IMG/VR virus record: IMGVR_UViG_3300005935_000111
Coordinates: 1-26,212 of that record
Strand: one strand, 5' to 3'
Source: a virus
DNA: 26,212 bases
The translations under genes and the position numbers were made by a program. The notes under the pieces were generated by a model. That model did no database searches and was not told the DNA's origin. It was given only the letters and a program-made list of their open reading frames with translations. Shown in pieces: positions 13,844 to 20,835 of this stretch (the stretch's first letter is position 1; each line of letters opens with the position of its first letter).

Positions 13844-14179
13844 ATGAAAAAAGAAACAAAACTAAAAAAAGAAGAAAAAAAAGAAGAAAAAAAAGAAGAG
13901 AGAGTAATCATTCCAATAGGAGAAATGACTAAAGATATTATGGAAGATTTATTGGTTGAATTGTCTTATTCTGTCTATTGGCCAGCAATTATGAGTTATT
14001 TTGAAGGCAGAAGAATATATGTAAGGGATGGAATAGCAAGCGTTGATCCATTTAAAGAACCCACTTTGGTAGCCAGATATCAAGGAAATTTACAGAGTTT
14101 AAATGATTTGTCAGATGCTATTGAAGTAATTAAAAAAGATAGAAAAAAAGCAGAAGAAAATGAGAATGATAAACAATAG
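13844..14179 (+). CDS. Hypothetical head-region protein, 111 aa
   Basis: A Lys/Glu-only leader (about residues 1-20) precedes a compact domain: EMTKDIMEDLLVELSYSVYW, then YFEGRRIYVRDGIASVDPFK. A charged helical tail (EVIKKDRKKAEENEN) follows. Not recognised. The position between portal and scaffold is where head-completion, decoration or protease genes often lie, but no protease or completion motif is seen. Confidence 0.7.
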   Translation: MKKETKLKKEEKKEEKKEERVIIPIGEMTKDIMEDLLVELSYSVYWPAIMSYFEGRRIYVRDGIASVDPFKEPTLVARYQGNLQSLNDLSDAIEVIKKDRKKAEENENDKQ

Positions 14180-14190
14180 ATTGATACTTG

Positions 14191-14199
14191 TGTTATAAT
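14191..14199 (+). promoter_or_regulatory. Extended -10 promoter TGTTATAAT
   Basis: ACTTGTGTTATAAT repeats the operon promoter at 6497-6505 base for base over this block. No usable -35 was seen at 16-18 nt, so activity would rely on the TGn element. It would start transcription about 13-15 nt before the ATG at 14219. Confidence 0.5.
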
Positions 14200-14218
14200 A
14201 ATTAAGTAATATAAACAC

Positions 14219-14377
14219 ATGCCTTATCCAGGAGTTTCAAAATCTAAAGAAAGTAAGATGGAACGTTGTGTTGCTAAAGTAAAAGCAAGTGGAGATAATG
14301 TGAATCCCTATGCTGTTTGTTTTTCTTCTATAATGGGAAAAACATTACATAAGAGAAAGAAAAAAGCTGAAAAATAA
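14219..14377 (+). CDS. Small phage protein with MERC motif, 52 aa
   Basis: Reads MPYPGVSKSKESKMERCVAK, then VKASGDNVNPYAVCFSSIMG. The pattern K-M-E-R-C-V-x-x-V...N/A-x-A-x-C-x-S-S-I occurs in many tiny phage and virus proteins of unknown role, often near structural genes. It has a Lys-rich tail. It is preceded by its own extended -10 element (14191-14199). Stop at 14375-14377, 9 nt before the next gene. Confidence 0.7.
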   Translation: MPYPGVSKSKESKMERCVAKVKASGDNVNPYAVCFSSIMGKTLHKRKKKAEK

Positions 14378-14386
14378 GTTAAATAT

Positions 14387-14695
14387 ATGCCAAATAACAA
14401 AGAAAAAAGAAAAATTCTTGACAATGTATTGGGCAAAATAAAAATGCATGATGCTGGGATAAAACGTAATAAAATAGAAGATATGCCTGAGATGGCAAGT
14501 AAATCTCGCATTAATTATCCATCGCTTTATTTGAATGTAAAACAAGCTCCAGAGTTAAAGGGAAGTGATGTGCATGATGGTATTACTTTAGTTATTAAGG
14601 GAAAAGTTATATCTCATTCAGTGGATGAAAATATTAATAGTGATTCTAGAGAAACATTTGATATTCAAATTAATAAGATTGGTATAATTAAGTAA
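14387..14695 (+). CDS. Capsid-staple-like small protein, 102 aa
   Basis: The N-terminal 40 residues are basic (KEKRKILDNVLGKIKMHDAG), followed by YPSLYLNVKQAPELKGSDVH, then ITLVIKGKVISHS and a terminal FDIQINKIG. The Y-P-S-L-x-L...P-E-L...L-x-x-x-G-K-V pattern of a small beta-barrel resembles the phage capsid staple family, which clamps capsomers on the mature head. This is from memory of the pattern, not an alignment; the alternative is an unrelated head-decoration protein. The location between portal and scaffold fits. Confidence 0.55.
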   Translation: MPNNKEKRKILDNVLGKIKMHDAGIKRNKIEDMPEMASKSRINYPSLYLNVKQAPELKGSDVHDGITLVIKGKVISHSVDENINSDSRETFDIQINKIGIIK

Positions 14696-14702
14696 TAAAT
14701 AT

Positions 14703-14957
14703 ATGACAAATAATGAACCACTTCATACACTTGGTGTTAAAACTACTGCTGATTCATTAGGTGAAGGCAGGCTTAAAGTTGGTATGGGTAGGAGAAAAAA
14801 AAGAAGAGTTCTTAATAAAGTTTTAGACGGAGTTGGTACTGGTAATCGTAGAGCTGGCAATCCGAGAACAGATGCTGAAAGACGAATTCGTCATAAAAAA
14901 CTATATGGTACTTTAGATGATTTTCCTAAAAAACGAAGGTTTGCTAATCAAATATAG
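14703..14957 (+). CDS. Small basic phage protein, 84 aa
   Basis: Arg/Lys-rich (GMGRRKKRRVLNK; GNPRTDAERRIRHKKLYGT). The segment N-P-R-T-x-x-E-R-x-x-R-H-K-x-L-Y-G is reminiscent of small basic phage head-region proteins. No enzymatic motif. It starts 7 nt after the previous gene. Probably virion DNA-associated; function unknown. Confidence 0.65.
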   Translation: MTNNEPLHTLGVKTTADSLGEGRLKVGMGRRKKRRVLNKVLDGVGTGNRRAGNPRTDAERRIRHKKLYGTLDDFPKKRRFANQI

Positions 14958-14979
14958 ATAATGTTTAAATAATAAATAT

Positions 14980-15375
14980 ATGGCATTAAAAGATAGAAAA
15001 CGACAATTAGTTAGGGATAGGGTAAAACTATCACAACCTGCTTTAATAGGAGCAAAACAAACAAGAAGATTAGGAGGAGAATCAGACTTCTCTTTATCTG
15101 CTGCTGTTAAAAAACTTCCACCAAGAGTTTCAAACAAAACTCTAGCAAGTAAAGCAGAATTATTAAAGGCTAGTAAGGCTAGTAGAAGACCAGGTTTACC
15201 AAAAATACTACAACCAATAACAAGAAGACCACCAGAATCACCAATACCAACTAGATCAGACCCTGGTGGAAGGACTATTGATAATTCAAAACAGCGAAAA
15301 AGAAAAAGACAAACAGTAAGAGAAAGATTAAGCAGTTTAACTGGATCTGAATCATTTGGTTTAAAAAGAAATTAG
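14980..15375 (+). CDS. Basic low-complexity protein, 131 aa
   Basis: Arg/Lys/Pro/Ser-rich throughout (LKASKASRRPGLPKILQPIT, then RRPPESPIPTRSDPGG), predicted disordered, ending RERLSSLTGSESFGLKRN. No domain recognised. It continues the unusual run of small basic genes between portal and scaffold. It may be an internal head protein neutralising DNA charge. Confidence 0.6.
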   Translation: MALKDRKRQLVRDRVKLSQPALIGAKQTRRLGGESDFSLSAAVKKLPPRVSNKTLASKAELLKASKASRRPGLPKILQPITRRPPESPIPTRSDPGGRTIDNSKQRKRKRQTVRERLSSLTGSESFGLKRN

Positions 15376-15398
15376 TAAATAAAGAATAATATATAATT

Positions 15399-15629
15399 AT
15401 GAATTTAAAAAAAGTAAAACGTCCTTCTTCTCAAGCTAAAAAAGTTTCTGAAGCCATCAAAAAATTGGGTAAAAAGAAAAATGAAGTTAAAGAAGGGGTT
15501 GATTTGTCTAAAATGGCTCAAAAGCTTTTTAAAAGAAAGTCGAAGCAAGAACAAGAAGAACAAGAAGAACAAGAAGAACAAGAAGAACAAGAAGAACAAG
15601 AGGAAGAGGAAACAAATGATGAAGAATAA
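15399..15629 (+). CDS. Lys-rich protein with EQE tandem-repeat tail, 76 aa
   Basis: A basic N-terminal half (KKVKRPSSQAKKVSEAIKKL) is joined to an acidic tail of repeated Glu-Glu-Gln units encoded by a 9-bp tandem repeat (about 15546-15603, CAAGAAGAA). The opposite charges of the two halves suggest a self-complementary or DNA-mimic protein. The repeat is likely length-variable. It lies just upstream of the scaffold gene. Function unknown. Confidence 0.6.
   Translation: MNLKKVKRPSSQAKKVSEAIKKLGKKKNEVKEGVDLSKMAQKLFKRKSKQEQEEQEEQEEQEEQEEQEEEETNDEE
15546..15603 (+). repeat. 9-bp tandem repeat (CAAGAAGAA) coding EQE tail
   Basis: About six consecutive near-perfect 9-bp units keep the reading frame, so gain or loss of units changes the tail by three residues without a frameshift. 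Confidence 0.8.
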
Positions 15630-15657
15630 TTTTGAAGGAAACCTTAAGGTCTTTTAA

Positions 15658-15677
15658 AATTATTGATTTTAATAATT
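15658..15677 (+). promoter_or_regulatory. AU hairpin in scaffold gene leader
   Basis: AATTATT (15658-15664) pairs with AATAATT (15671-15677) around GATTTT, 18 nt before the scaffold ATG. A smaller AAGG-AAA-CCTT hairpin lies at 15635-15645. Role unknown; it is one of several hairpin leaders in this arm. Confidence 0.4.
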
Positions 15678-15694
15678 AATTATGAAATAAATTT

Positions 15695-16612
15695 ATGCCA
15701 GAAGAAAACAAAAATGGGTCCGCAATTGCTCCTGAAAATGAAGCAAACAAAGCGGGTAGCCCTGATAATCTTATTCAAAAAGAGGCTGATCCTAATCTAG
15801 GCGGAGAAACAGGGGAATCAGCGGCAACAACACCGCCCAAAGATGAAAAAAGTAAAGAAGATGATAAAGACAAAGATGATAAAGGCGCTAAAGACGCTGA
15901 AGCTAAAGAGGAAATGGTGCCTATATCTCAATATGAAAATTTAGAAGAGAAACTTGGCGAACAAGGGAACGAATTGGGAGAGTATAGAGATTTTTATGAA
16001 AAAATTTCTCCTTTCCTTGATAAAGTTGATGAACAGCCTGATTTAGTGAAAGCTATAATGGCTAATAAAATTACTCCCGAGTTAGTCGAGTCTGTTTTGA
16101 AAGGAAAGGTTTCTACTAAAGAAGCCGAAACTGTTACCGAAGCTCATAAAAAAGTTAAAGAACAATTAGGTAAAAAGGAATATGATAAAACTTCTCCTGA
16201 GGATATCGAAAATATGGTTTCAGAAAAGGTGAAAGAAGGTGTTAGTGAAGCAAAAAAAGAATTTGATAAAGGTTTAAATAGTGTCAAAGAAGATGCTGAA
16301 TCTGATAAGTTTGAGCGTCAATTAACTGCTTTTATTGAAAAGACTCCTGATTATGCTGATTATGCAGAGGATATCCAAAAATGGTTTGGTAAGAATCCAA
16401 CTCAGTATGATATTAAAATTGCTTATGATGTGGTTAAGGGTCAAGTCTTGGCTGATAAAGTTGCTAAAGATGCTACCGAAGCTGATGGTGAAGCTGGCAA
16501 AGATATTGCTGGCAATGCTGCTGGCGGTGGTTCTCAAACAGCTGGTGTTATTGAAGATAAGAAGTTAGTTGATGAGTTGATTGCTGATAAAGCAAATCCT
16601 AATGTTTTTTAA
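15695..16612 (+). CDS. Scaffolding protein, 305 aa
   Basis: Placed directly before the capsid gene. It is highly acidic and largely helical: a disordered N-terminus (DEKSKEDDKDKDDKGAKDAE), then coiled-coil-like segments (EMVPISQYENLEEKLGEQGN; VTEAHKKVKEQLGKKE; MVSEKVKEGVSEAKKEFDK). It ends in a Gly/Ala linker and a helix (KLVDELIADKANPNVF), the usual capsid-binding C-terminus. Scaffolds template procapsid assembly and leave before DNA entry. No protease motif is seen. The call rests on position, composition and length. Confidence 0.82.
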   Translation: MPEENKNGSAIAPENEANKAGSPDNLIQKEADPNLGGETGESAATTPPKDEKSKEDDKDKDDKGAKDAEAKEEMVPISQYENLEEKLGEQGNELGEYRDFYEKISPFLDKVDEQPDLVKAIMANKITPELVESVLKGKVSTKEAETVTEAHKKVKEQLGKKEYDKTSPEDIENMVSEKVKEGVSEAKKEFDKGLNSVKEDAESDKFERQLTAFIEKTPDYADYAEDIQKWFGKNPTQYDIKIAYDVVKGQVLADKVAKDATEADGEAGKDIAGNAAGGGSQTAGVIEDKKLVDELIADKANPNVF

Positions 16613-16650
16613 ATTTTGTTTGTGGGTATTCGTAACGCACATTTAAAAAA
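16605..16650 (+). promoter_or_regulatory. Hairpin leader before major capsid gene
   Basis: TTTTTTAAA (16605-16613) is complementary to TTTAAAAAA (16642-16650). Between them, TGTG-G-GT (16621-16627) pairs with AC-G-CACA (16635-16641) around ATTCGTA. The left arm includes the scaffold stop codon. No trailing U-run follows, so it is not a simple terminator. It may stabilise or separate the capsid mRNA. Confidence 0.45.
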
Positions 16651-16669
16651 TAACTAAATTGTTAAATAT

Positions 16670-17923
16670 ATGGCAGAATATCCATATCACAGTGAACCTA
16701 CCCATGATCGTGGTTCGCTTGTTACTGCTGCACGTACTACCGCTGTATCAAAAGCTGAAGGTAAGTTAAAGTTAGATGTTGTAGATAAGATACATCTTTT
16801 GGAACCTGCCAAGCATCCATTAACTACTTTATTGACTCAGGTTGGTAAGGTATACGATGGTAAGGCTTGGACTGGAACAGGAATGCGAAAAGCATCCTGT
16901 GGAAATCCAGAATTTGGTTGGCTTGAAGATTACTATGGCGGAAGATACGCTAAAGTTAATGCCGTTTATGGTGTTGGTGACCCAGTTACTATTACTGTAA
17001 GTGGTGCTGGTGCAAGTTCGGCTCATATTTTCACTATTGGAGATATGATCATGAATGCTAGAACTGGTGAGAGAATGTCAGTTGCTACTGTCGCTGTTGG
17101 TGGTGTAACTGAAATTACTGCTAATCGTTCTATAGGTACAACTGCTGCGGCTGCTGGTCTTATTGGTGATGGCTTGTACATCATTGGTAATATCAATGAA
17201 GAAAATGCTACAGCAAGGAACGTTAATACAACTCGTTCCGCAAAACAAACCAATTTTACTCAAATTTTTAGACGCACAATTGCACTTTCTCGAACTGAAA
17301 TGAAGTCTGATGTGTATGGTGAGAAAGACCTTTCATATCTTAGAGCAAAATTGGGTACAGAACATTTACTAGATATTGAGAGAGCCTTTATTTGGGGTGA
17401 AAAAAATGATGGAACTGGTACCAATGGCCTTCCTGAACGTAATACTGGTGGTGTCCTCGAATTTATTGAGGGAAGCCAGGCTTACATTCAGAACGTAGGC
17501 GGCATATTAACTGCTCCTGATTTCAACACATTTTTGCGTGAAGGTTTCACTTATGGTGATACTGAAAAGCTATTTATGTGTGGTGGTGTTGTATTACAGG
17601 CTATTAATGAATTTGCTAGAGGTCAAATCCAAATGAAACCTCTTGCAAAGAGTTATGGCATGCAAATACAGGAATACACAACATCATTCGGTAAGATTAA
17701 TTTAGTCCATAATCCTCTATTTGTTGAAGATTATTCTGGCTATGGATTCTTGCTTGACATGAATTGTTTCAGATACAGGTACATGAATGAAAGTGATACT
17801 CACTTGAATACAAACATTCAAATTCCTGGAACTGATGGTATTGTTGATGAATACTTGACTGAATGTGGATTGGAAAGAAAGGAACCAGGCAGATGTGCTC
17901 TCTTAAAAGGAGTGACAGCCTAG
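16670..17923 (+). CDS. Major capsid protein, SU10/DUF5309 type, 417 aa
   Basis: Recognised as the SU10 major-capsid (DUF5309) family. The N-terminal RGSLVTAARTTAVSKAEGKL and KIHLLEPAKHPLTTLLTQVG are followed by a beta-rich insertion (about residues 95-185) and NFTQIFRRTIALSRTEMKSD. Next come LLDIERAFIWGEK, a C-terminal NVGGILTAPDFNTFLREGF and the closing GIVDEYLTECGLERKEPGRC. It forms the HK97-fold icosahedral shell. Length and order are typical of the family. Ends with TAG. It is flanked upstream by the scaffold and downstream by a free-standing HNH gene. Confidence 0.95.
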   Translation: MAEYPYHSEPTHDRGSLVTAARTTAVSKAEGKLKLDVVDKIHLLEPAKHPLTTLLTQVGKVYDGKAWTGTGMRKASCGNPEFGWLEDYYGGRYAKVNAVYGVGDPVTITVSGAGASSAHIFTIGDMIMNARTGERMSVATVAVGGVTEITANRSIGTTAAAAGLIGDGLYIIGNINEENATARNVNTTRSAKQTNFTQIFRRTIALSRTEMKSDVYGEKDLSYLRAKLGTEHLLDIERAFIWGEKNDGTGTNGLPERNTGGVLEFIEGSQAYIQNVGGILTAPDFNTFLREGFTYGDTEKLFMCGGVVLQAINEFARGQIQMKPLAKSYGMQIQEYTTSFGKINLVHNPLFVEDYSGYGFLLDMNCFRYRYMNESDTHLNTNIQIPGTDGIVDEYLTECGLERKEPGRCALLKGVTA

Positions 17924-17925
17924 GG

Positions 17926-17955
17926 TTGTACACTTCTTGAGTAATGTGATATACT
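17926..17955 (+). promoter_or_regulatory. Promoter overlapping hairpin arm of HNH gene
   Basis: -35 TTGTAC (17926-17931), 18-nt spacer, extended -10 TGA-TATACT (17947-17955). The predicted start, near 17962, falls at the end of the left arm of the hairpin 17952-17979. Confidence 0.6.
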
Positions 17956-17979
17956 TATTAAGTTAATTCTTAATAAGTA
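17952..17979 (+). promoter_or_regulatory. 11-bp hairpin abutting HNH start codon
   Basis: TACTTATTAAG (17952-17962) and CTTAATAAGTA (17969-17979) pair perfectly around TTAATT, ending 5 nt before the ATG at 17985. Read-through capsid mRNA would carry the full hairpin. Transcripts from the local promoter would lack the left arm. Confidence 0.7.
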
Positions 17980-17984
17980 ATCAT

Positions 17985-18446
17985 ATGAAAATTAGATGCA
18001 CAAAATGTTCTTTACTTCTTCCTGCTGAATCTTTTTATAATGATAAAAAGAAAGATAATGGTAAAAATTCGTGGTGTAAGACATGTTTTAGTAAAAACGT
18101 GAATGATCGCTATAAAACTCCTAAGGGCAGATATACAACCTTGAAAAAGGATGCTAAAGCTCGTGGGATATCATTTTCTATTACTTTTGAGGAATATAAT
18201 GGAATTAGGAAAGATAATTGTGACTATTGTGGCGCTAAAGTGACTAATGCTGCTGGAATAGATCGCTTAGATAATTCTAAGGGATACGAAATCGGCAATG
18301 TTATAGCATGTTGCAAATGGTGTAACTATGCTAAGGGAACTTGGTCTGCAAGAGCGTTTTATGAAAAATGCTCATTGGTAGTTAAAAACTTTCCAAAACA
18401 ATACAGGGAAAAAGGAGTAAAGTATACAGATGATTTAAAGCGTTAA
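17985..18446 (+). CDS. Free-standing HNH endonuclease, 153 aa
   Basis: An N-terminal zinc ribbon (CTKC near residues 4-7, CKTC near 32-35) is followed by a basic segment and an HNH variant core (about residues 78-120). That core holds CDYCGAKVTNAAGIDRLDN, GYEIGNVIACC and KWCNYAKG. In this subtype IDRxD...GYxxxNVxxxCxxCNxxK replaces the canonical first His. It resembles phage homing endonucleases sitting next to conserved genes, here right after the major capsid gene. It has its own promoter and hairpin leader, unlike the neighbouring structural genes. Confidence 0.88.
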   Translation: MKIRCTKCSLLLPAESFYNDKKKDNGKNSWCKTCFSKNVNDRYKTPKGRYTTLKKDAKARGISFSITFEEYNGIRKDNCDYCGAKVTNAAGIDRLDNSKGYEIGNVIACCKWCNYAKGTWSARAFYEKCSLVVKNFPKQYREKGVKYTDDLKR

Positions 18447-18450
18447 AACT

Positions 18451-18561
18451 TTAGATATATCCTTCAGGGCGGTGGGATATTAAAAATCACCGCCCTCTGG
18501 GAGTATGACTCCTAGTCCCACATGTCCTTGGGTAAATGGACTGTCTGGGTTGTCCCCAGAC
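18451..18561 (+). ncRNA. Structured leader RNA, copy 1
   Basis: Hairpin A is GGGCGGTG/CACCGCCC (18467-18474/18488-18495). Hairpin B is GGGAG/CTCCT (18499-18503/18509-18513). Hairpin C is GTCC/GGAC (18524-18527/18538-18541) with loop TTGGGTAAAT. Hairpin D, GTCTGGG/CCCAGAC (18543-18549/18555-18561), is present only in this copy. Copy 2 at 19303-19389 keeps the order, linker lengths and loop bases while the A, B and C stems change with compensation. ATCC before hairpin A can pair with GGAT in its loop in both copies. It lies in the leader of the 18585 gene. Not a riboswitch class I recognise. Confidence 0.8.
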
Positions 18562-18584
18562 CTAAAGAAATAACTATTAAATAT

Positions 18585-19298
18585 ATGGGAAAATCTATGG
18601 AATCTGCAATAATGCAGGATTTACTAAGCGGAACAAAGGCAGCAATGCATGTTGCCAATGGAGATGTTGCTATTCGTTTAAAATATAAGGGTAGCGGTAC
18701 TGTTACGACTGTAGTTGTTGATACTAATCAAGATATTACTTTGACTTCTTCTGATGGTGGTACTGAAGAATTCTTGTTTGCTGATTTTATTACTATGGGA
18801 TCGTTAGTTGATGCGATTAGTGGCAGTAATTATTGGGAAGCTAAGTTGCTTGATGCTTTAAGGGCAGATTTAACTGCTGGTAATCCAATGGTTGATGATG
18901 CTGGTCTTACTATTACTGCTGATGGTTATTATGATTGTCTGATTGATACTAATGTTGCATTATCATTAACTTATCGTTGTACTTACGACCGTAATGTTGG
19001 TGCTGAAGTTCCTGGTGGAAATCATCGGGTAGCATTGAAAGAATTCACTTATTGGGCAACTTTAGGTAATGCTTCTGTTAATGATGTTCAAGTATGGGAA
19101 TATGATCGTCAGAATAATACTGAAAATCAGATTTTTCAGGCGCTTTCTGTAACTGATAATACTGAAACTTCTAATTTTGCTGGTGGTCATGGTGAACTTT
19201 CAGCTGGTTTCAATAATGATATAATTGTCAGAATTGTTGATGATACTTCATTAGCTGATGCTGGCGCTTATCTACAAGTACGGTACATTAGAGAATAA
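18585..19298 (+). CDS. Virion protein paralog 1, 237 aa
   Basis: I use the ATG at 18585 (MGKSMESAIMQDLLSGTKAA). An in-frame ATG at 18522 would translate part of the structured leader, and the 18585 start aligns with the paralog at 19415. The beta-rich sequence contains VDTNQDITLTSSDGGTEEFL (nearly identical in the paralog), then FADFITMGSLVDAI, LVDALRADLTA-like, TYRCTYDRN and the closing VRIVDDTSLADAGAYLQVRY. The position after the capsid gene suggests a decoration, head-tail connector or tail protein; the family is not identified. Confidence 0.72.
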   Translation: MGKSMESAIMQDLLSGTKAAMHVANGDVAIRLKYKGSGTVTTVVVDTNQDITLTSSDGGTEEFLFADFITMGSLVDAISGSNYWEAKLLDALRADLTAGNPMVDDAGLTITADGYYDCLIDTNVALSLTYRCTYDRNVGAEVPGGNHRVALKEFTYWATLGNASVNDVQVWEYDRQNNTENQIFQALSVTDNTETSNFAGGHGELSAGFNNDIIVRIVDDTSLADAGAYLQVRYIRE

Positions 19299-19302
19299 AC
19301 AA

Positions 19303-19389
19303 TAGATATCCTTCAAAGGGCTGGGATGCTAAAATCAGCCCTTTCTGTAGGTTTAACTTACGGTCCGAAAAAGCCACGGGTAATTGGCT
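19303..19389 (+). ncRNA. Structured leader RNA, copy 2
   Basis: Hairpin A is AAAGGGCTG/CAGCCCTTT (19315-19323/19336-19344). Hairpin B is GTAGG/CTTAC (19347-19351/19357-19361). Hairpin C is AGCC/GGCT (19372-19375/19386-19389) with loop ACGGGTAATT. The B loop (5 nt), the B-C linker (10 nt) and the C loop (10 nt) are the same lengths as in copy 1. Shared unpaired bases include ATCCTTCA before A, GGAT and TAAAA in loop A, and GTCC after B. It precedes the second paralog. Confidence 0.8.
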
Positions 19390-19414
19390 GGTTTAATTAA
19401 TAGAATAGAAAAAT

Positions 19415-20152
19415 ATGGGTTCTCTAAATTCAATAAAACTAAGAAACGCATTAAAGTCTGGAATGACTGAGGTTCATGTAGCTGATACTCCTGTCGCTAT
19501 TCGAATGAAATATATTGGCAAGGGTTCAGTTACTGGCGCTCAAATAGCAGTTGATACTGACCAAGATATTACTTTAATTACTTCTGATGGTGGTACTGAA
19601 GAATTCTTGTTTGCTGATTTTCTTACCATGGGAGCTTTGGCTGAGGCTATCAATAATAGTATGTATTGGAATGCTGAATTAGTTGATGCTCTTCGATCAG
19701 ACTTAACGGCTACTTCGCCATTCGTTGATGACCTTACAACTGATCCAACTGGCGCTGGTTATTATGAAGCTTACATTGATACTGATATTTCAAAGCGTTT
19801 AACTTATAGATGCGCTTATAACCGAAATCCAAATGGTGAGAATGGAGTTGATTCATCTAGGGCAAAAGGCGCTCATCGAGTAAGTTTGATAGGATTTACT
19901 TACTATTGTAATAATGGCGGTGATGAAATTAATGGTGTTCAGGTTTGGGAATATAATCCTGTGCTTCAGACTGAAACTCAGGTTTATCAGGCGATTGGTA
20001 TAGATTCTGTTTCAACTACTGTTAACTTTGCTGGTGGAGAAGGTGTAATTACCTCTGATTGGGGTAATGATTTGATTGTTCGAATTCAAGATACAGCTGG
20101 TACTTTAGCTGATGCAGGTCTTATATTAGAAGTTTCTTACGAACGAGAATAA
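19415..20152 (+). CDS. Virion protein paralog 2, 245 aa
   Basis: Paralog of 18585-19298 along its whole length. Shared blocks include VAIRMKYIGKGSVTG, VDTDQDITLITSDGGTEEFL, FADFLTMGALAEAI, LVDALRSDLTA, LTYRCAYNRN, HRVSLIGFTYY, VQVWEYN and a C-terminal LIVRIQDTAGTLADAGLILE. Two extra short insertions (NGENGVDSS and DLTTDPTGAG) distinguish it. Tandem duplication with divergence suggests two positions in one structure, or antigenic/host-range diversification. It is followed by a clear terminator. Confidence 0.75.
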   Translation: MGSLNSIKLRNALKSGMTEVHVADTPVAIRMKYIGKGSVTGAQIAVDTDQDITLITSDGGTEEFLFADFLTMGALAEAINNSMYWNAELVDALRSDLTATSPFVDDLTTDPTGAGYYEAYIDTDISKRLTYRCAYNRNPNGENGVDSSRAKGAHRVSLIGFTYYCNNGGDEINGVQVWEYNPVLQTETQVYQAIGIDSVSTTVNFAGGEGVITSDWGNDLIVRIQDTAGTLADAGLILEVSYERE

Positions 20153-20163
20153 AATACTAAATT

Positions 20164-20186
20164 GGGAAGTGAAAACTTCCCTTTTT
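20164..20186 (+). terminator. Rho-independent terminator
   Basis: GGGAAGT (20164-20170) and ACTTCCC (20175-20181) form a 7-bp stem with a GAAA loop, followed by five T. It ends the capsid/paralog transcript. Confidence 0.85.
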
Positions 20187-20214
20187 GGGACATAATAAAT
20201 AATGAAAAAAAATT

Positions 20215-20823
20215 ATGAAGTTTATAAGCAAGAACAATAAATTGTGTGTTGTTTTAAAACCAGGTATACCAGCGGAACCAATAACTGGTCGACAAGCTGT
20301 TCCTGGACTTTATATTAGATTTGAAGAAGGAATTGTAAATATTAAAGATGAGGATGTAGTTGAAAGAATGAAGAATCATTTAGGATTTGGTAGTGATTTT
20401 GTAATATTAGAAGAAGAGAAAAAAGATCCTTTTGCTGAAACCAGAGTTTCAGCAGAACCTGAACATAATATTTTGGAATTAGAAGGCGGACTTGTTAAAA
20501 AAAATGTTAATCCAAAACCTAGAGTTACTTTCACATCTCAACAGAAGAAAATTATAAAGGAAATGGTTAAAGAAGAGGGTGTAAAATTAGCTAAAGAAAT
20601 AGCTCCTGAATTGGCAAAAGAAATGCTTAAGAATATAATTAAAGAAAAGAATAAGGATAAGATAGAGTTAACTGATAGTAATTTGGAATCTCCTAAGGTT
20701 TCTCTATATGGGGATGAGGAAGTAGCACAAGAAAAGCCAAAAGGAAGAGGCAGACCGCCTATTATAAAACCTACTGAAGATAATCCTGTTGAAACAACAC
20801 AAAACGACACAACTAAAGAATAA
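20215..20823 (+). CDS. Hypothetical protein with AT-hook-like C-terminus, 202 aa
   Basis: The N-terminal domain reads LCVVLKPGIPAEPITGRQAV, then PGLYIRFEEGIVNIKDEDVV, resembling small phage proteins with a gp-like compact beta fold ending in a helix (ERMKNHLGFGSDF). The middle is a charged helix (QKKIIKEMVKEEGVKLAKEI). The C-terminus has KPKGRGRPPIIKP, an AT-hook-like DNA minor-groove motif. It lies after the terminator and before the adhesin-like gene. Function unknown; a virion or DNA-bound role is possible. Confidence 0.65.
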   Translation: MKFISKNNKLCVVLKPGIPAEPITGRQAVPGLYIRFEEGIVNIKDEDVVERMKNHLGFGSDFVILEEEKKDPFAETRVSAEPEHNILELEGGLVKKNVNPKPRVTFTSQQKKIIKEMVKEEGVKLAKEIAPELAKEMLKNIIKEKNKDKIELTDSNLESPKVSLYGDEEVAQEKPKGRGRPPIIKPTEDNPVETTQNDTTKE

Positions 20824-20835
20824 TTAAATTAGTAT

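Noticed and set aside
18451-18513. FMN-type riboswitch
   Set aside because: TATCCTTCAGGGC superficially resembles the start of that aptamer, but the later conserved arms are missing and the associated genes are virion genes.
18522-18584. Upstream start for the first virion paralog
   Set aside because: The extra 21 codons translate the structured leader, have no counterpart in the paralog, and start inside hairpin C. ATG 18585 has the usual AAATATATG context.
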